Of a stretch of 64,000 nucleotides of DNA, positions 22,701-34,037 are shown in pieces. Made by a program: the position numbers and the translations under genes. Each line of letters opens with the position of its first letter. Position 1 is the stretch's first letter. The DNA is taken from assembly GCA_037126765.1 (NCBI GenBank), contig JBBCBC010000031.1, positions 10,177,638-10,241,637 of the forward strand. The letters are read 5' to 3'. Origin of the DNA: Stenogyne calaminthoides. Lineage: Eukaryota > Streptophyta > Magnoliopsida > Lamiales > Lamiaceae. The notes beneath the pieces were generated by a model. That model searched no databases, was not told where the DNA came from, and saw nothing but the letters and a program-made list of their open reading frames with translations.

Positions 22701-25700
22701 GGATTTGCTTAAGCAACTCCAATGGAACATTGTCATATATACTTTTGAGGAGAGGGCCATCAGGCAGCTTAAATCCCTCCTCATAGATTTTGTGTACATC
22801 TTCAAAGCTGTCGAATTCGTTGCTAATGGAATCGCATAGATCAGTGAACTCGGGAAGAAGGAACTGGGCGAGGGATTTAAGGCCATTGCCGAGGAAATCG
22901 GACATTTTTAAGTGTCCGAATCGTTCGTCTCGTGGGACGTATATGTTTAAGCTCATGAGCAGTGGGATCCTACTCTCGGTGTTGGGATCTGGCAATGGGA
23001 TCAAGAAGTTTAAGAATGATCATTATCACAAAATCAGTTGAAGGATTGATAAAATAGTGCACCGTTCAACTGATGCACGACTAATACTGTTAAGTGAAGG
23101 CAACTGATATTGTACGGTGAAAACAATTACTAACACTGATCAACTAATATTTTTTTGTAAAATAACTAATACCATTTAAAATGAACTTGGATTGCACGAT
23201 TCAACTGGTGTATACAAGTATTTGTCTCGATAAAAAGATGAGTAAATTGCAAAATTGGGCTCGTTTGTCTTAGGTATTCGATTTTTATACCATATGATTC
23301 AATTTTCGCAATTATGTCCCATAACTTTTAAAATGTTGCAACTTTAAGTCCTATATTGATAATGTTGCAATTCACTTATAAAGAGATGAGTGCACTCAAA
23401 CCTGTGTCTGTGGCAGGCCTTCCTGTTCGTCCCCTGCGCGGGTAAGGATACTCGGACGATCCTCCTAAAACGCGGCGAACGTAATCTTGTCCCTTGTCCG
23501 GATCAGCCAAATCATTGTAGTAAGCATAGTCATACACTCTGTCCCATTCCTTGAGCTCTCCACTTCCATGTCCTCTCAAGTTCACTAGCTCTTGGTGTCT
23601 GTATGACACAAGTGGACCTGGAGTTTGATTCGGAAGATATGTCTGAAAACAAAATTCAAAAATGTGTATCATTTAATAAGTAAAACAGTTGATTATCATT
23701 GGCATATGTAAGAACATGCAGTGATTTCTTGTGTTATGGTTCTATGTTAATTTAGACCTATATTTCAATAGTATAACATGATCATACTGTGAGTTAATAT
23801 CTCGTCATGTAATTTAGGTCCAGTCAAATTTTAGTCCTGTATTTTGTTACTTTTCAACTTTTGGTCATTTTTATGTCAATTTTGATCGAAAATGATCCTT
23901 TTAAATCAAAATTGAAGAAAGTAAAAACCTACTAAACTAAAATTAAACAAAGGAGGACCAAAATCGAAAAAGTACAACATACATGATTAAAATTTTAGTC
24001 CCGCATGCTTTTACTTTCTTCAATTTTGGATAAAAATTGACTCCAAAGTCCAAAATTAAGGACCAATATTGAAAAGGTAAAAACATAGTATATGATTGAA
24101 ATTGGACACATCCTAAATTACAGGATGATTCTGAATAATAAACAATACCTTGTTGGTGAAAAAAACGCGGTCAGTTTTGTACTTATCGGCAGGATACACC
24201 CAAGAGTTGCACACAAAGTGGATAGGGGAATGTTCATGGCCAGGAACATTTTCAAGTGTGAGAGTTTTGATGTAGAATTCAGAGTGATGGAAATTCTTGA
24301 TTATGAATGCTCCTGGAATTCCAATTTCTTCTTCTTCCCAATCAAATGTTACATCAAATGCAGAATCTCCAGGTGTTAGACTCAGTTTTGTCATCCATTT
24401 CTCCAGATATGCTGCTTTCCCCACCTTTCCTTTCAGCTCATTTTCTACAATTTATGTGACAAAATATTGCATTAAATTATAGTTAATTATCTCTAATTTT
24501 ATTTTAGAAAGAATGCATCTTTTTTTTAATTATTTAGTTTTGCCCCTGTATTTCTGAAAGATGTATTTTTTGTTGCATATACTTTTATTTAACTCACTTA
24601 ATCTCCTTTGATGAGAAATTGCCAAAAAAAAAAAATGGATAAGTAAATTTATGATAAGTTGAAAATTAATGGAAAATAGAAGGTGTAGAAAAAAAAAAGA
24701 TAGGCAAAAAAATTGAAAATGAGACGTACATGTGACAAAAAATCATTGAATAATTAAAAATATGTGACAACAGTAAAAAATAATGACAAAAACTCATATG
24801 AGACGGTCTCATGCATGAGACGGAGTACAATTTAATACAAATCACACACACTCATCTCAAAGTGTTAAAGCGTCAATGCCTCACTTTATGTTACGTCTCA
24901 CAGTGAGACCGTCTCATACAAGTGTGCCTCAAAAATAATAATACATTTGTAAAAAAATTAAAAAGAAATATTTTATTCATGATATGTATATAAAATATAT
25001 GAATGATACTTTCAAGTATCAACATTATATATTACGTGATAATATATTGATAAAATCAAATCAATAGTGGGGTCTAATGACCGTAAGTATTATTTAATTT
25101 TAATTTTAATGTAGACCAATCCATTCTTATTCCATATCATGTTATCATGTGTGGTTAGATAATTATGTTTGTACGAATATGACCATTAAGCCCAAATATT
25201 AGGTTTTTTTCCCGACTATATAAATAAGCATTACTACGTTATGCCCCACTGATTGTGATAGTATGTAATTAAATCATTTTCTGATGTATTATGGATTTAA
25301 GTTTTTTGTTTGTTTTTCCTTTCATAAAATTTACAAGAAAAAGATAAATGTTAATGTTTTTTACGGTTAAACTGGTTAAAGAGTGTGATTTATATTACTA
25401 AAGTGTGTGATTTTTTTATTTGTAAAGTGTGTAACTTTTTTTTCAGAAAGTGTATTACTTCATAAAAAGTGAAGGTGTGATTTATATTATAAAGAAAAGA
25501 GTGTTATAAATGATAATAAAGAAGTGTGTGATTTATATTACTTAAAGTGTGTTACTTATATTACTAAAGTGTATGTCTGTAAAAAAAAAACCAATTTCAC
25601 TGTGAACAAGTTTCACAGCATACCAACTCAAAATTTATTTGGAAATTATTAAACAATATTCATTAATACACGTAAAAGATATGGTAGGTTATAAAGCCAT

Positions 25701-26858
25701 ATGATATTGTTAAATTTAAAATCCATTAAAAAATGTATTGAATACTATAAACAAGGTAGGTTAATATAAAAATATTAGCCCCATAGAAAACTAAAAACAA
25801 AATGTTAATACGAAATTATAAGGCATTAAAAAAAAATCAAATACTCCTATGTGCATGTTTGGAATCGACTTTTTCCCTAGGGAATTGGAAAATAATAATC
25901 TCATCTAAAAGTTTGTAAATGTAAAAAAAATATGAATATAAATTCATTTATATATTATATTAATATAATTTAACACTCGTGGACTTAGATCCTCCCCATC
26001 ATAAGTGAGGCCCAACAAATAAACAGTTTAATATTGATGAATTATCTTTATAAAGGTATCGAACCATGAGACATTTAATTCGGATACCATAATAAATTCT
26101 AAATAGGAAAATAAATTTATTTATATTACTTTCCTTAATAGAAATGAAGCATCTATAGTACTATTACTCTAATAGTCATATTATAAAATTCAAATGAAGA
26201 GGAAATGAGACAAAGAGAGAATTGGGTAAAAAAATGACCACAAATAAAAGTAACCAAACGACTTAAAACTGTATTTCCACTACGAAACAGACATCTCTAA
26301 AAATATACATGAAATCAAGACTCAACTACTAGTCAACTAGCATCGATGTTCTTTGTCACCAAACCCATCTCATTTCGATATATTCATCAATTCACCAGAA
26401 ATATGGGATATAAATAATGATAATTACAAATTCGCCAAAATGTTTTTTAAGAGAATCGTCTATATATATATCCCAATTATATCAGAAAATTATAACCATA
26501 AAAAAGTAATGCATTCTCACAAGCGGATGACGTTCAAGCTTATTATCTTTCTGAAAATTCCCAAAATTGATGCTTTATTCACCTCCTTATCTTATTTCAA
26601 CCGAAAAGTTCATATATATTGGTTAATAAAAAAAAAGTAATATGAGAGAGAAAAAGTACCAGCAGAATATTGAGAACTGATGAGGTGCAGAGCAACATTC
26701 TTTCCAATTAACTCGTGAAATGTATCAAGAAGAGATGCACCAAAATCGTTAAATTCCAAAACGTTTTTTTTCATAAGCACGACTTTCCCTTTTATCTTTC
26801 TAACCTCATCATCACCTGTAATAACTCCTTTAAACGTTTCCACTATTCCATGCAACAT
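19769..26858 (-). CDS. LOX1: Linoleate 9S-lipoxygenase, complete seven-exon gene
   Basis: Exons (minus strand): 26858-26660, 24444-24149, 23642-23402, 22988-22647, 22350-22157, 21814-21246, 20522-19769. All have GT/AG borders and consistent phases. They sum to 2,595 nt, that is 864 residues plus stop, the usual length of cytosolic plant lipoxygenases. There is no transit peptide. A PLAT/LH2 domain lies at about residues 15-165 and the lipoxygenase domain follows. All five iron ligands are present: H525 and H530 (SHFLNTH), H716 and N720 (ALHAAVN), and the terminal I864 (GIPNSVSI). T582-V583, where 13-lipoxygenases usually have Phe or His, indicates 9-regiospecificity; A568 at the Coffa position indicates S stereochemistry. 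By family knowledge it adds O2 to linoleic/linolenic acid to give 9S-hydroperoxides (defence oxylipins). No disabling change was found. The symbol reflects the 9-LOX (LOX1/LOX5) clade; exact orthology is not established. Introns 1, 2, 5 and 6 carry foldback-like repeats. Confidence 0.96.
20620..20915. repeat. Foldback repeat in lipoxygenase intron 6
   Basis: Inverted arms: CACTGTCAAGTTTAATCATG and GCACACTTTTATTTTTAC on the left pair with GTGAAAATAAAAGCATACTT and GACCAAACTTGATAGTG on the right. No coding capacity; a MITE-like element tolerated in an intron. Confidence 0.6.
21850..22125. repeat. Degenerate foldback-like sequence in lipoxygenase intron 5
   Basis: Both sides carry variants of TTTGTCCAATTTTGACCCC and its inverse (AAATTGGACAAATTTTTT, GGATCAAAATTGAATAG). 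The symmetry is partial, so I call it only a probable old MITE. Confidence 0.4.
23809..24122. mobile_element. MITE-like element in lipoxygenase intron 2
   Basis: Terminal inverted repeats TGTAATTTAGG (left) and CCTAAATTACA (right) delimit about 314 bp. The interior has inverted blocks of the type CAATTTTG / CAAAATTG and 'TTAGTCC'. Non-coding. Confidence 0.65.
24790..24930. mobile_element. MITE with AGACGGTCTCA palindromic ends, copy 2 (lipoxygenase intron 1)
   Basis: Matches 10711-10850 in ends (TGAGACGGTCTCATGCATGA; GTGAGACCGTCTCATACA) and interior (CAAATCACACACACTCATC, GCGTCAATGCCTCACTTTAT). Confidence 0.75.
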
Positions 26859-26950
26859 CTTTTTCTCTCTCTCTAAATTGGAAGGCTTTTATATATAAAG
26901 AAATTTATGATGTAAGAAATTTGAATAAGAATATGTATCGAACATGGTTC

Positions 26951-26958
26951 TATTTATA
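26951..26958 (-). promoter_or_regulatory. Probable TATA box of the lipoxygenase gene
   Basis: Minus strand TATAAATA, 93 bp upstream of the ATG. A start about 30 bp downstream would leave a 5' leader of roughly 60-65 nt containing a GA-rich tract. A second, weaker TATATATAA at 26898-26889 is too close to the ATG to leave a leader. Confidence 0.5.
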
Positions 26959-27630
26959 CTGAAACCATATTGGGTTTTAATATCTACTATTATTATTATA
27001 TAGAATATATATATAGATAATGAGAGACTTTTCTTTGAAGATCTAGTCACTGTTCAAACTTTTATTGCTTTCTCATATTCTTTTTTTCTTTCTTTTACTG
27101 AAAATTGCAATTACTGAGTCGTGGTAGCTAGACTGAGTCATCGTTACATCGTACTATTTTCTGATATATAATTTTTTATTGGATTGAATTAAAATTTCCA
27201 CGTGTCTTTTATGCAAATTTTGGATCAGCTACAGCCACTGGCATGTTAATAAAACTTAATTATATAGGATTTTTCTATTTTTTTTTATAAATGTCCTAAC
27301 TATAACTTAAGTGCAGAGTTATATATATATATATATAAATTTTGGCAAATTTTTATGGAAAACTAGCTCATATCCTTTAATCGATTTTTTCTAACTGTAT
27401 TTACTGTTTTGTTTTGTTGGATAATATTGATTGTTTTTACTAAATAATATATATAATCTTCAACAAAAAGTATTAATTGTTTTCTGTGAACAATTTCTAT
27501 TATTTTTACTAAACAATATTTATTTGATATGTATTAGTGATTTTTATTAAATAATACTTCATCCGTCTTTATCTTATTTGAACATTTACTATTTGTACGA
27601 ATTTTAGTGTGGAAGTCGTTTTTAGTATTA
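26959..27630. other. Lipoxygenase upstream region, AT-rich
   Basis: Presumed promoter region of the lipoxygenase. Short TA tracts occur at 27003-27014 and 27320-27337. No second gene, and no individual regulatory site beyond the TATA box could be supported. Confidence 0.4.
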
Positions 27631-27644
27631 AAAGAGATAACGTT

Positions 27645-27863
27645 AACCCCCAAGGGTTGACCAATTGGTGTAGGCTTGAGACTTAGGAGTATGCTCCTCT
27701 CTAAGTCTCAGGTTCGAAATACCTTAGGTGCAAACAACTCTTGAGATGAGTCAGTCCATACAGAGCTTAACTCTGGCTTGATGTGGGGTCCCCGCTAGTG
27801 GACGGTTGGTTCTGGTCCCCCAAATTAGTCGGTTTTCAGGCCGGATATCTGGTTATAAAAAAG
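27645..27863 (+). mobile_element. Au-like SINE with 14-bp target duplication
   Basis: Starts AACCCCCAAGGGTTGACC, has a B-box in CTCAGGTTCGAAATACC, the wording CCAAATTAGTCGG and GGATATCTGGTTAT near its 3' end, and a short A-rich tail, as in plant Au SINEs. Perfect duplication AAAGAGATAACGTT at 27631-27644 and 27864-27877, indicating a relatively recent insertion. Confidence 0.85.
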
Positions 27864-27984
27864 AAAGAGATAACGTTGTTTTTCGATGAGCGTTGAATGG
27901 TAAAGTAATGTCATTTAAGTAAATAAAAGGAGATAAAATTAATTTTAGTGTGAAAAAAATAATGACATATAACAATATTTATAT

Positions 27985-28335
27985 AATCGGACCTGCGACC
28001 AAACCGGACTGGACACCGGTTGGCGGTTCAACCGGTTTGCCGGACCGGTCGAACCGGCGGTCCAACCGTTAAAATTATCCCTATCTATTTTTAAAAAATA
28101 TTTTTTATATTATATTATAAATAAAATAAATATACACTTATAAAACTTTAAGATGATAATTTGTAAGTTTAATAGTGAAAACAAACACAATATAATCATA
28201 AACAATATCATACAATACAATTTAAAATACTAAAATTTAAAATAGTAATAATAAAAATTTGGATTAAGTTTTAAATTTTAAAAAAAAATTAAAAATCGGT
28301 TCTACGCGGTTCAACCGGTTTCCCGATAAATTTAT
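27985..28335. repeat. Repeat rich in CCGGTTCAACCGG words
   Basis: GC-richer edges (GACCAAACCGGACTGGACAC, GCGGTTCAACCGGTTTGCCG at 27990-28060 and TTCTACGCGGTTCAACCGG at about 28300-28325) flank an AT-rich middle. This looks like a known type of plant non-autonomous DNA element, but I could not fix ends or duplication. Confidence 0.45.
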
Positions 28336-28600
28336 CTTTTTATTATTTAAAAAAAATTCAATTAAGTAAGATACTTTTGAGCAAATATCCAAATAAGAAG
28401 GGGGTAAAGAGGGGATTATTTGTTTTTATTGAATCATATGTGTTGGATCAATTTCATTCTATAAATAAATTTCAGAAGAAAGTTTTTTACTTTTAACTTC
28501 TATTTAAAAAATTTAATGTTAGATTTGATTATTAGATGGTGTTTGCAACTTTTAGTGAGGGGTCAAAAGTATTTTTTTTTAAAGTTGTCCTCTCACAACT

Positions 28601-29058
28601 TGTTATAACTGATGCGAAGAAAGATATAAAAACGATAAATAAACCGAATTAACTGACATCAAAATTTTACGTGGTTCACTAACAATTTGTTAGCTACGTC
28701 CATGGGCAGAAGAGATGATCTCGTATATTATTCAAAACCGACAACAATATACAACTCAAATGAGAATATAAATAATAATCCCTAACTGATTGGGCCTAAG
28801 TTAATAAGCCCAAAATCAAAACCGACTGATGCACCAAACTGACTAGACCTAAATTAATAAGCCAAAAACCGAAATCGACTGATGCTCTTGTATCAAAGAG
28901 GCCCGGGCTTCTTAAATAACATTAGGAAGCCCTTCACCATTTTCCAAAATCCGATGTGGGACATAATAGGACTTCTTATAGGATTAGGAAGTCCTCCAAC
29001 TTTTGATACAATCCGATGTGGGATAAAACAAACTTCTTTATTTTACACAATTCCAACA
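28601..29058 (-). repeat. 3' LTR of the 28601-33642 copia element
   Basis: 458 bp, bounded by TGTTGGAATTGTG (minus strand start) and terminal CA. Just outside, at 29059-29075, the minus strand has the polypurine tract CCAAGGTGGAGATT. Confidence 0.9.
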
Positions 29059-29201
29059 AATCTCCACCTTGGTAAAATAACAGAAAACTTCATTGTCTCC
29101 ATCTTGACTTGAATCCTCTCACAGATGTACCAGATGCACCATAAAAGTGCCAGACGTACAAGCAACTCCTCGTACACAGATTTGCCCCCAAGACAGGGCA
29201 A

Positions 29202-32200
29202 CTAATAGCTTGTAATATTTAACAAGTTCAAACAGTGTTGGATCTTGTTATTTGGAACCGGCTTGGTGAACATGTCAGCTGGGTTATCAGCAGTCCTAAC
29301 TTTCTTCACTTTAATCCTCTTCTCACTTCTTAGAAAATGATACCTGACATCAATATGTTTCGTTCTCTCATGATGAACTTGATCATTGGCTAAACATATT
29401 GCACTCAGACTGTCACAGAATACAGTTGCATAATCATGATGTAGACCAACATCACTAACTAGCCCTTTCAACCAGATCCCCTCTTTGGCTGCTTCAGTCA
29501 AGGCCATGTACTATGCCTCTGTAGTAGACAAAGCAACTGTAGGCTGTAAAGTTGCCTTCCAACTTACAACAGAACCACCAAGAGTAAAAGCATAACTGGT
29601 CATATACCTTCTACTGTCAACATCTCCTGCATAATCAGATCACAGTAGCATGAAACTAGACAATTCGTATCACCTCCATAAATGAGACCGACATAAGATG
29701 TACCTCTAAGGTACCGAAATATCATCTTCACAGCCTGCCAATGTTCCTTTCCAGGTTGAGCCATAAACCTGCTGACAACACTAACAACATGTGCAAGATC
29801 AGGTCTAGTACAGACCATAACATACATCAAACTCCCTACTGCACTAGCATAGGGAACCCGACACATGTACTCCTTCTCCTAGCAGATTTAGGAGCGAAAG
29901 CAATAGACAAATGAATATTTGCAGCACTTGGAGTATCAATAGATTTAGTTGTAGACATACCAAACCTTGATAATATCTTCTGAATATAATTCTTTTGTGA
30001 AATGAAAAGTTTCTTCTGTCTTCTATCCCTATGAATCTCCATTCCCAAAATTTTCTGGGCAGCACCCAAATCCTTCATCTCAAACTCAGCACTCAGAAGA
30101 CCTTTTAGCTTCTGAATATCTGACTTGTTCTTTGCAGCTATCAACATATCATCAACATATAAGACCAAGTAGATAAATGAATCATCTTCCAGCTTGTTGT
30201 GATACACACAACTATCATACGGATTCCTGTTGTAGCCAAGATGTGTCATATAACCATCAAATCTCTTGTACCACTTCTTTGGAGACTGCTTTAGCCCATA
30301 TAAGGACTTCTTCAACTTGCAAACGTACTATTCTTTCCCGGGAACTTGAAAACCATCTGGCTGGGTCATGTATATCTCTTTATCCAACTCTCCGTGTAGA
30401 AAAGTTATCTTCACATCGAGTTGTTCAAGTTCCAGGTCCTGATGTGCTACCATTTGAAGTAACACTCTAATAGAAGTATGTCTGACCACATGTGAGAAAA
30501 TCTCATCATAGTCTACTCCCCTCTTTTTCGATGGAAACCCCAAAGAACGACTCTTTTTTATACCCGATACCCTCAGCAGGTGATATTCCTTCCTTCTTCT
30601 TGATGACCCACTTTCATGTAATAATCTTTCTCTCCGGAGGCTTCTTGACTAACTCCCAAGTCATATTCTTGTAAAGTGACTCCATCTCATCTCCCGTGGC
30701 AGCAAGCCATTGGGTAGACTCTATACATGTAACAACTTCTTTGTAGAAGGATGGCTCATGAGAATCCACCTCTTCAGCAACCTGCAATGCATAACCCACC
30801 ATATCCTCAAACCTATATCGCCTTGGAGCCTCAACTCCAATCTTTCTAGCTCGATCAAGAGCTATACTGTATGGTCTTGTCTCAGATGGTTGTGATTCAG
30901 GTGGTGATGCATCTTTCAGCTCGGTGTCAGAATGTGAGTGTTGACCTCCATCTTCCTTTTGTGACTCACTCTGCTCCACCTGTTTGTCAACACTGTTATT
31001 TTCTGATACAATGATAGACTTCACAGTGGGGTTAAACATAGAATTCTCATAAAAAATAACATTTCTGCTAAGTATGACTTTGCTTTCTGATGGAGACCAG
31101 ATTCTATACCCCTTAACAATGTTTCCATAGCCCATAAAAACTCATTTCTTTGCCCATGGCTCCAATTTACCCTCATTTACATGATAATAAACAATACATC
31201 CAAAAGCTCTCAAATTAGAGTAATCTGCAGACTTACTAGACCACACCTCGTAAGGTGTTTTGAGGTTGATACCTGTGTGAGGTGCACGATTTACCAAGTA
31301 ACATGTCGTGCTGACCGCTTCTGCCCAAAATCTTCGGGCTAATCCAGCATTAGAGAACATGCATCGAGCTCTCTCCAGAAGTGTCTGATTCATGCGTTCT
31401 GCTACACCATTCCGTCGTGGTGTATCTCGTACTGTATGATGTCTTGCGATCCCTTCATTCTTGCAGAACTAATCGAAATCAGAAGAACAGGATTCCAGAC
31501 CATTATCAGTTCGCAGCCTTTTGATTTTCTTCCCTGTTTGATTTTCCACCAACGCCTTCCATTGCTTGAAACTCTTGAAAGCTTCACTTTTATGCTTCAT
31601 CATAATTACCCAAGTCATTCTTGAGTAGTCATCAATCATAGACACGAAGTATCTATTGCCTCCTAAAGATTCAACACGAGAAGGTCCCCAACAATCAGAA
31701 TGGATATAATCAAGTGTGCCTTTTGTTCTATGAATTGCCTTGGGAAACTTGCTGCGATGAAGCTTCCCAAAAACACAGTGCTCACAGAAACCAAGACTAG
31801 TGACCTTGTGGCCACCAAGAAAATCATCTTTCGACAGAATTTGCATCCCTCGTTCACTCATGTGGCCAAGTCTCATGTGCCATAACTTAGTCAAGTCGTC
31901 TTTGTGAACTTCCGATGATGCAACAACAGCAGAGTCAGATAGCGTTGAACCTTGCAAAAAGTACAAAGTTCCTCGCTTCACACCTTTCAGAACCACATTA
32001 GAACCCTTGTAGACATACAGAACTCCACCTCCACCTCTGAAACTGAAACCCTTATTGTCTAGAAGACTAAGTGATATCAGATTCTTCGTCATTTGTGGAA
32101 CATGTCTAACATCGTTCAATGTGCAAAATTTACCATCACGTGTCCGTAATTGAATTGAGCCTATTCCAACCGCCTTGTAAATTGAACTGTTGCCCATAGA

Positions 32201-32335
32201 AGTATTGCCTCCATCCACTTGCTCGTAAGTTGTAAACTACTCTCTGGGTGGACATATATGATAAGATGCCCCGGAATCAAGAACCCACACATCAGTGTGA
32301 TGTGTTTGTCCATTTGCAACTAGGACTACATTCTC
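29202..32335 (-). pseudogene. pol: copia Pol (protease, integrase, RT, RNase H), interrupted
   Basis: In order: protease motif WILDSGASYHICP, with a stop a few codons later (about 32240); the GAG-pre-integrase block LWHMRLGHMSERGM and zinc-binding part CEHCVFGK; integrase core YIHSDCWGP and MIDDYSRMTWV; the capping NRAPHTGINLKTPYEVW; RT with LDVKITFLHGEL and LVLYVDDMLIAAK; RNase H with GIWLKGLV and TKHIDVRYHFL; and the end ADMFTKPVPNNK. At least five separate frames are needed to cover it (stops or frameshifts near 32240, 31430, 31138, 30330 and 29860, and one between 29600 and 29507). Not functional as read. Confidence 0.9.
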
Positions 32336-33133
32336 CTAGGAGTTGGTTTCATCTCCTTCAGCAACAGCAGCAGTACCTGTTTTGTCTTCCTGCTTCTTCT
32401 TCTTCTTCGGACAGTCATTTTTCCAATGACCTGGCTCTTTGCAGTAGTTACAAATATCGTCTGGTTTAGGACCCTTAGACCCAGGCTTCTTGAATTTCTT
32501 CTTTCCCGATTTTCCAGGCCCCTTGTTCCCATTAGCTACTAGTCCAGCGTCCTGATTATCTGAACTTCCACCACTCGCCTTATGTCGCAACTCTCTAGTA
32601 TGCAGAGATGATCTGACCTCTTCCAAGGACACAGTGTCTTTCCCAACAATGAAAGACTGCACAAAATTCTCATACGACAAAGGTAGAGAAACCAACAAAA
32701 TTAAAGCAGCATCTTCATCATCAACTTTAACATCAATATTACGCAATTCTAATAGAATTGTATTCAATTGATCCAGATGTTCACGAAGTGGCTGACCTTC
32801 ATGCATACGCAAACTGAACAGACGTTGTTTCAACAACAACTTATTGGTTAGCGACTTCGCCATATACAAACTCTCCAACTTCAACCATAGACCAGCCGCA
32901 GTTTTCTCCTCTGCGACTTCGGTAATGATGTCATCTGCGAAACACAACATGATTGATGAGTGTGTCTTCTCCTCCAGAATGGCCATCTCAGCTTCTTCCA
33001 AATCCACCATCTTTTTCATCAACGGTGCCCACAGTCCTTGTTGTTTCAATAAGGCACGCATCTTGATCTGCCATAAATCAAATCGTTTTTCCCCCGTGAA
33101 CTTGTCGATTTTCACGTTTATCCCATTAATCAT
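32336..33133 (-). CDS. gag: copia Gag
   Basis: 265 residues from ATG 33133. It has the N-terminal copia gag fold (VKIDKFTGEKRFDLWQIKM near the start, LREHLDQLNTILLEL in the middle) and a complete CCHC zinc knuckle CNYCKEPGHWKNDC near residue 233. In the element, Gag forms the virus-like particle and binds RNA. The frame is intact up to a stop at 32336, a few codons before the protease, where a single continuous gag-pol frame would be expected. Confidence 0.9.
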   Translation of the reverse strand: MINGINVKIDKFTGEKRFDLWQIKMRALLKQQGLWAPLMKKMVDLEEAEMAILEEKTHSSIMLCFADDIITEVAEEKTAAGLWLKLESLYMAKSLTNKLLLKQRLFSLRMHEGQPLREHLDQLNTILLELRNIDVKVDDEDAALILLVSLPLSYENFVQSFIVGKDTVSLEEVRSSLHTRELRHKASGGSSDNQDAGLVANGNKGPGKSGKKKFKKPGSKGPKPDDICNYCKEPGHWKNDCPKKKKKQEDKTGTAAVAEGDETNS

Positions 33134-33184
33134 CTTTTCTCGCCAAATTGCTAAAAAACCCCAACAAGGCTCTAGATACCGGTT

Positions 33185-33642
33185 TGTTTATAATCGATGC
33201 GAGAAAGATATAAAAAATGATAAATAAACCGAATAAACTGACACCAAAATTTTACATGGTTCACTAACAATTTGTTATCTACGTCCACGGGCAGAAGAGA
33301 GGATCTCGTATATTATTCAGAACCGACAATAATATACAACTTAAATGGGAATATAAATAATAATCCCTAACTGATTGGACCTAAGTTAATAAGCCCAAAA
33401 CCAAAATCGACTGATGCACCAAACTGACTGGACCTAAATTAATAAGCCCAAAATCGAAACCTACTGATGCTCTTGTATCAAAAGAGGTTTGGGCTTTTAA
33501 ATAACATTGAAGCCCTTCACCTTTTTCCACAATTCGATGTGGGACAGAATAGGACCTTTTATAGGATTAGAAAGTCCTCAAACTTTTGATATAATCCGAT
33601 GTGAGGATAAAACAAACTTCTTTATTTTACACAATTCAAACA
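33185..33642 (-). repeat. 5' LTR of the 28601-33642 copia element
   Basis: 458 bp, the same length as its partner. The adjacent PBS (33168-33184, minus strand GGTATCTAGAGCC) resembles the initiator-Met tRNA complement TGGTATCAGAGC with one extra base. Confidence 0.9.
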
Positions 33643-33790
33643 CAACTTATAGCTTTTATATGTATTTTTCACTATTTAATATTAATTACAAACACACCCT
33701 TAATAGAGTTCGAATCTAGGAGAAGGACGAATGAGATCCTCTGCCGGGGGTAAGACCAGCACCCATTATTGGGCAAATTAAAGAACGACA

Positions 33791-34037
33791 CCGTTACTGC
33801 ATATACTTCTATAACAAATCCTTTAATTACATGTTTTATCACTTATCCGTCGTTTTCCTCAATTTGTATAATTTGTGAGAATGCTGAATTTATTATGACA
33901 AAAACTCGTGTAAACCGTTTCTGCATATACTTCTATAACAAATCCTTTATTACATGTTATATCATTTATCCGTCGTTTTCCTCAATTTGTCTAATTTGTG
34001 AGAATGCAGAATTTGTTATGATAAAAACTTGTGTGAA
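33791..34037 (+). repeat. 124-bp tandem duplication
   Basis: Two adjacent copies start at 33791 and 33915 and share CTGCATATACTTCTATAACA, TTATCCGTCGTTTTCCTCAA and TTTGTGAGAATGC. Non-coding. Confidence 0.9.

Larger units (their letters stand above)
28601..33642 (-). mobile_element. Complete Ty1/copia retrotransposon, 5,042 bp
   Basis: Two 458-bp LTRs (28601-29058 and 33185-33642), a PBS, a PPT and gag-pol lie in the expected minus-strand order. Target duplication CAACT at 28596-28600 and 33643-33647. The LTRs differ at roughly 35 positions by eye (about 92% identity), so the insertion is not recent. Several stops and frame shifts interrupt pol. Confidence 0.95.
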
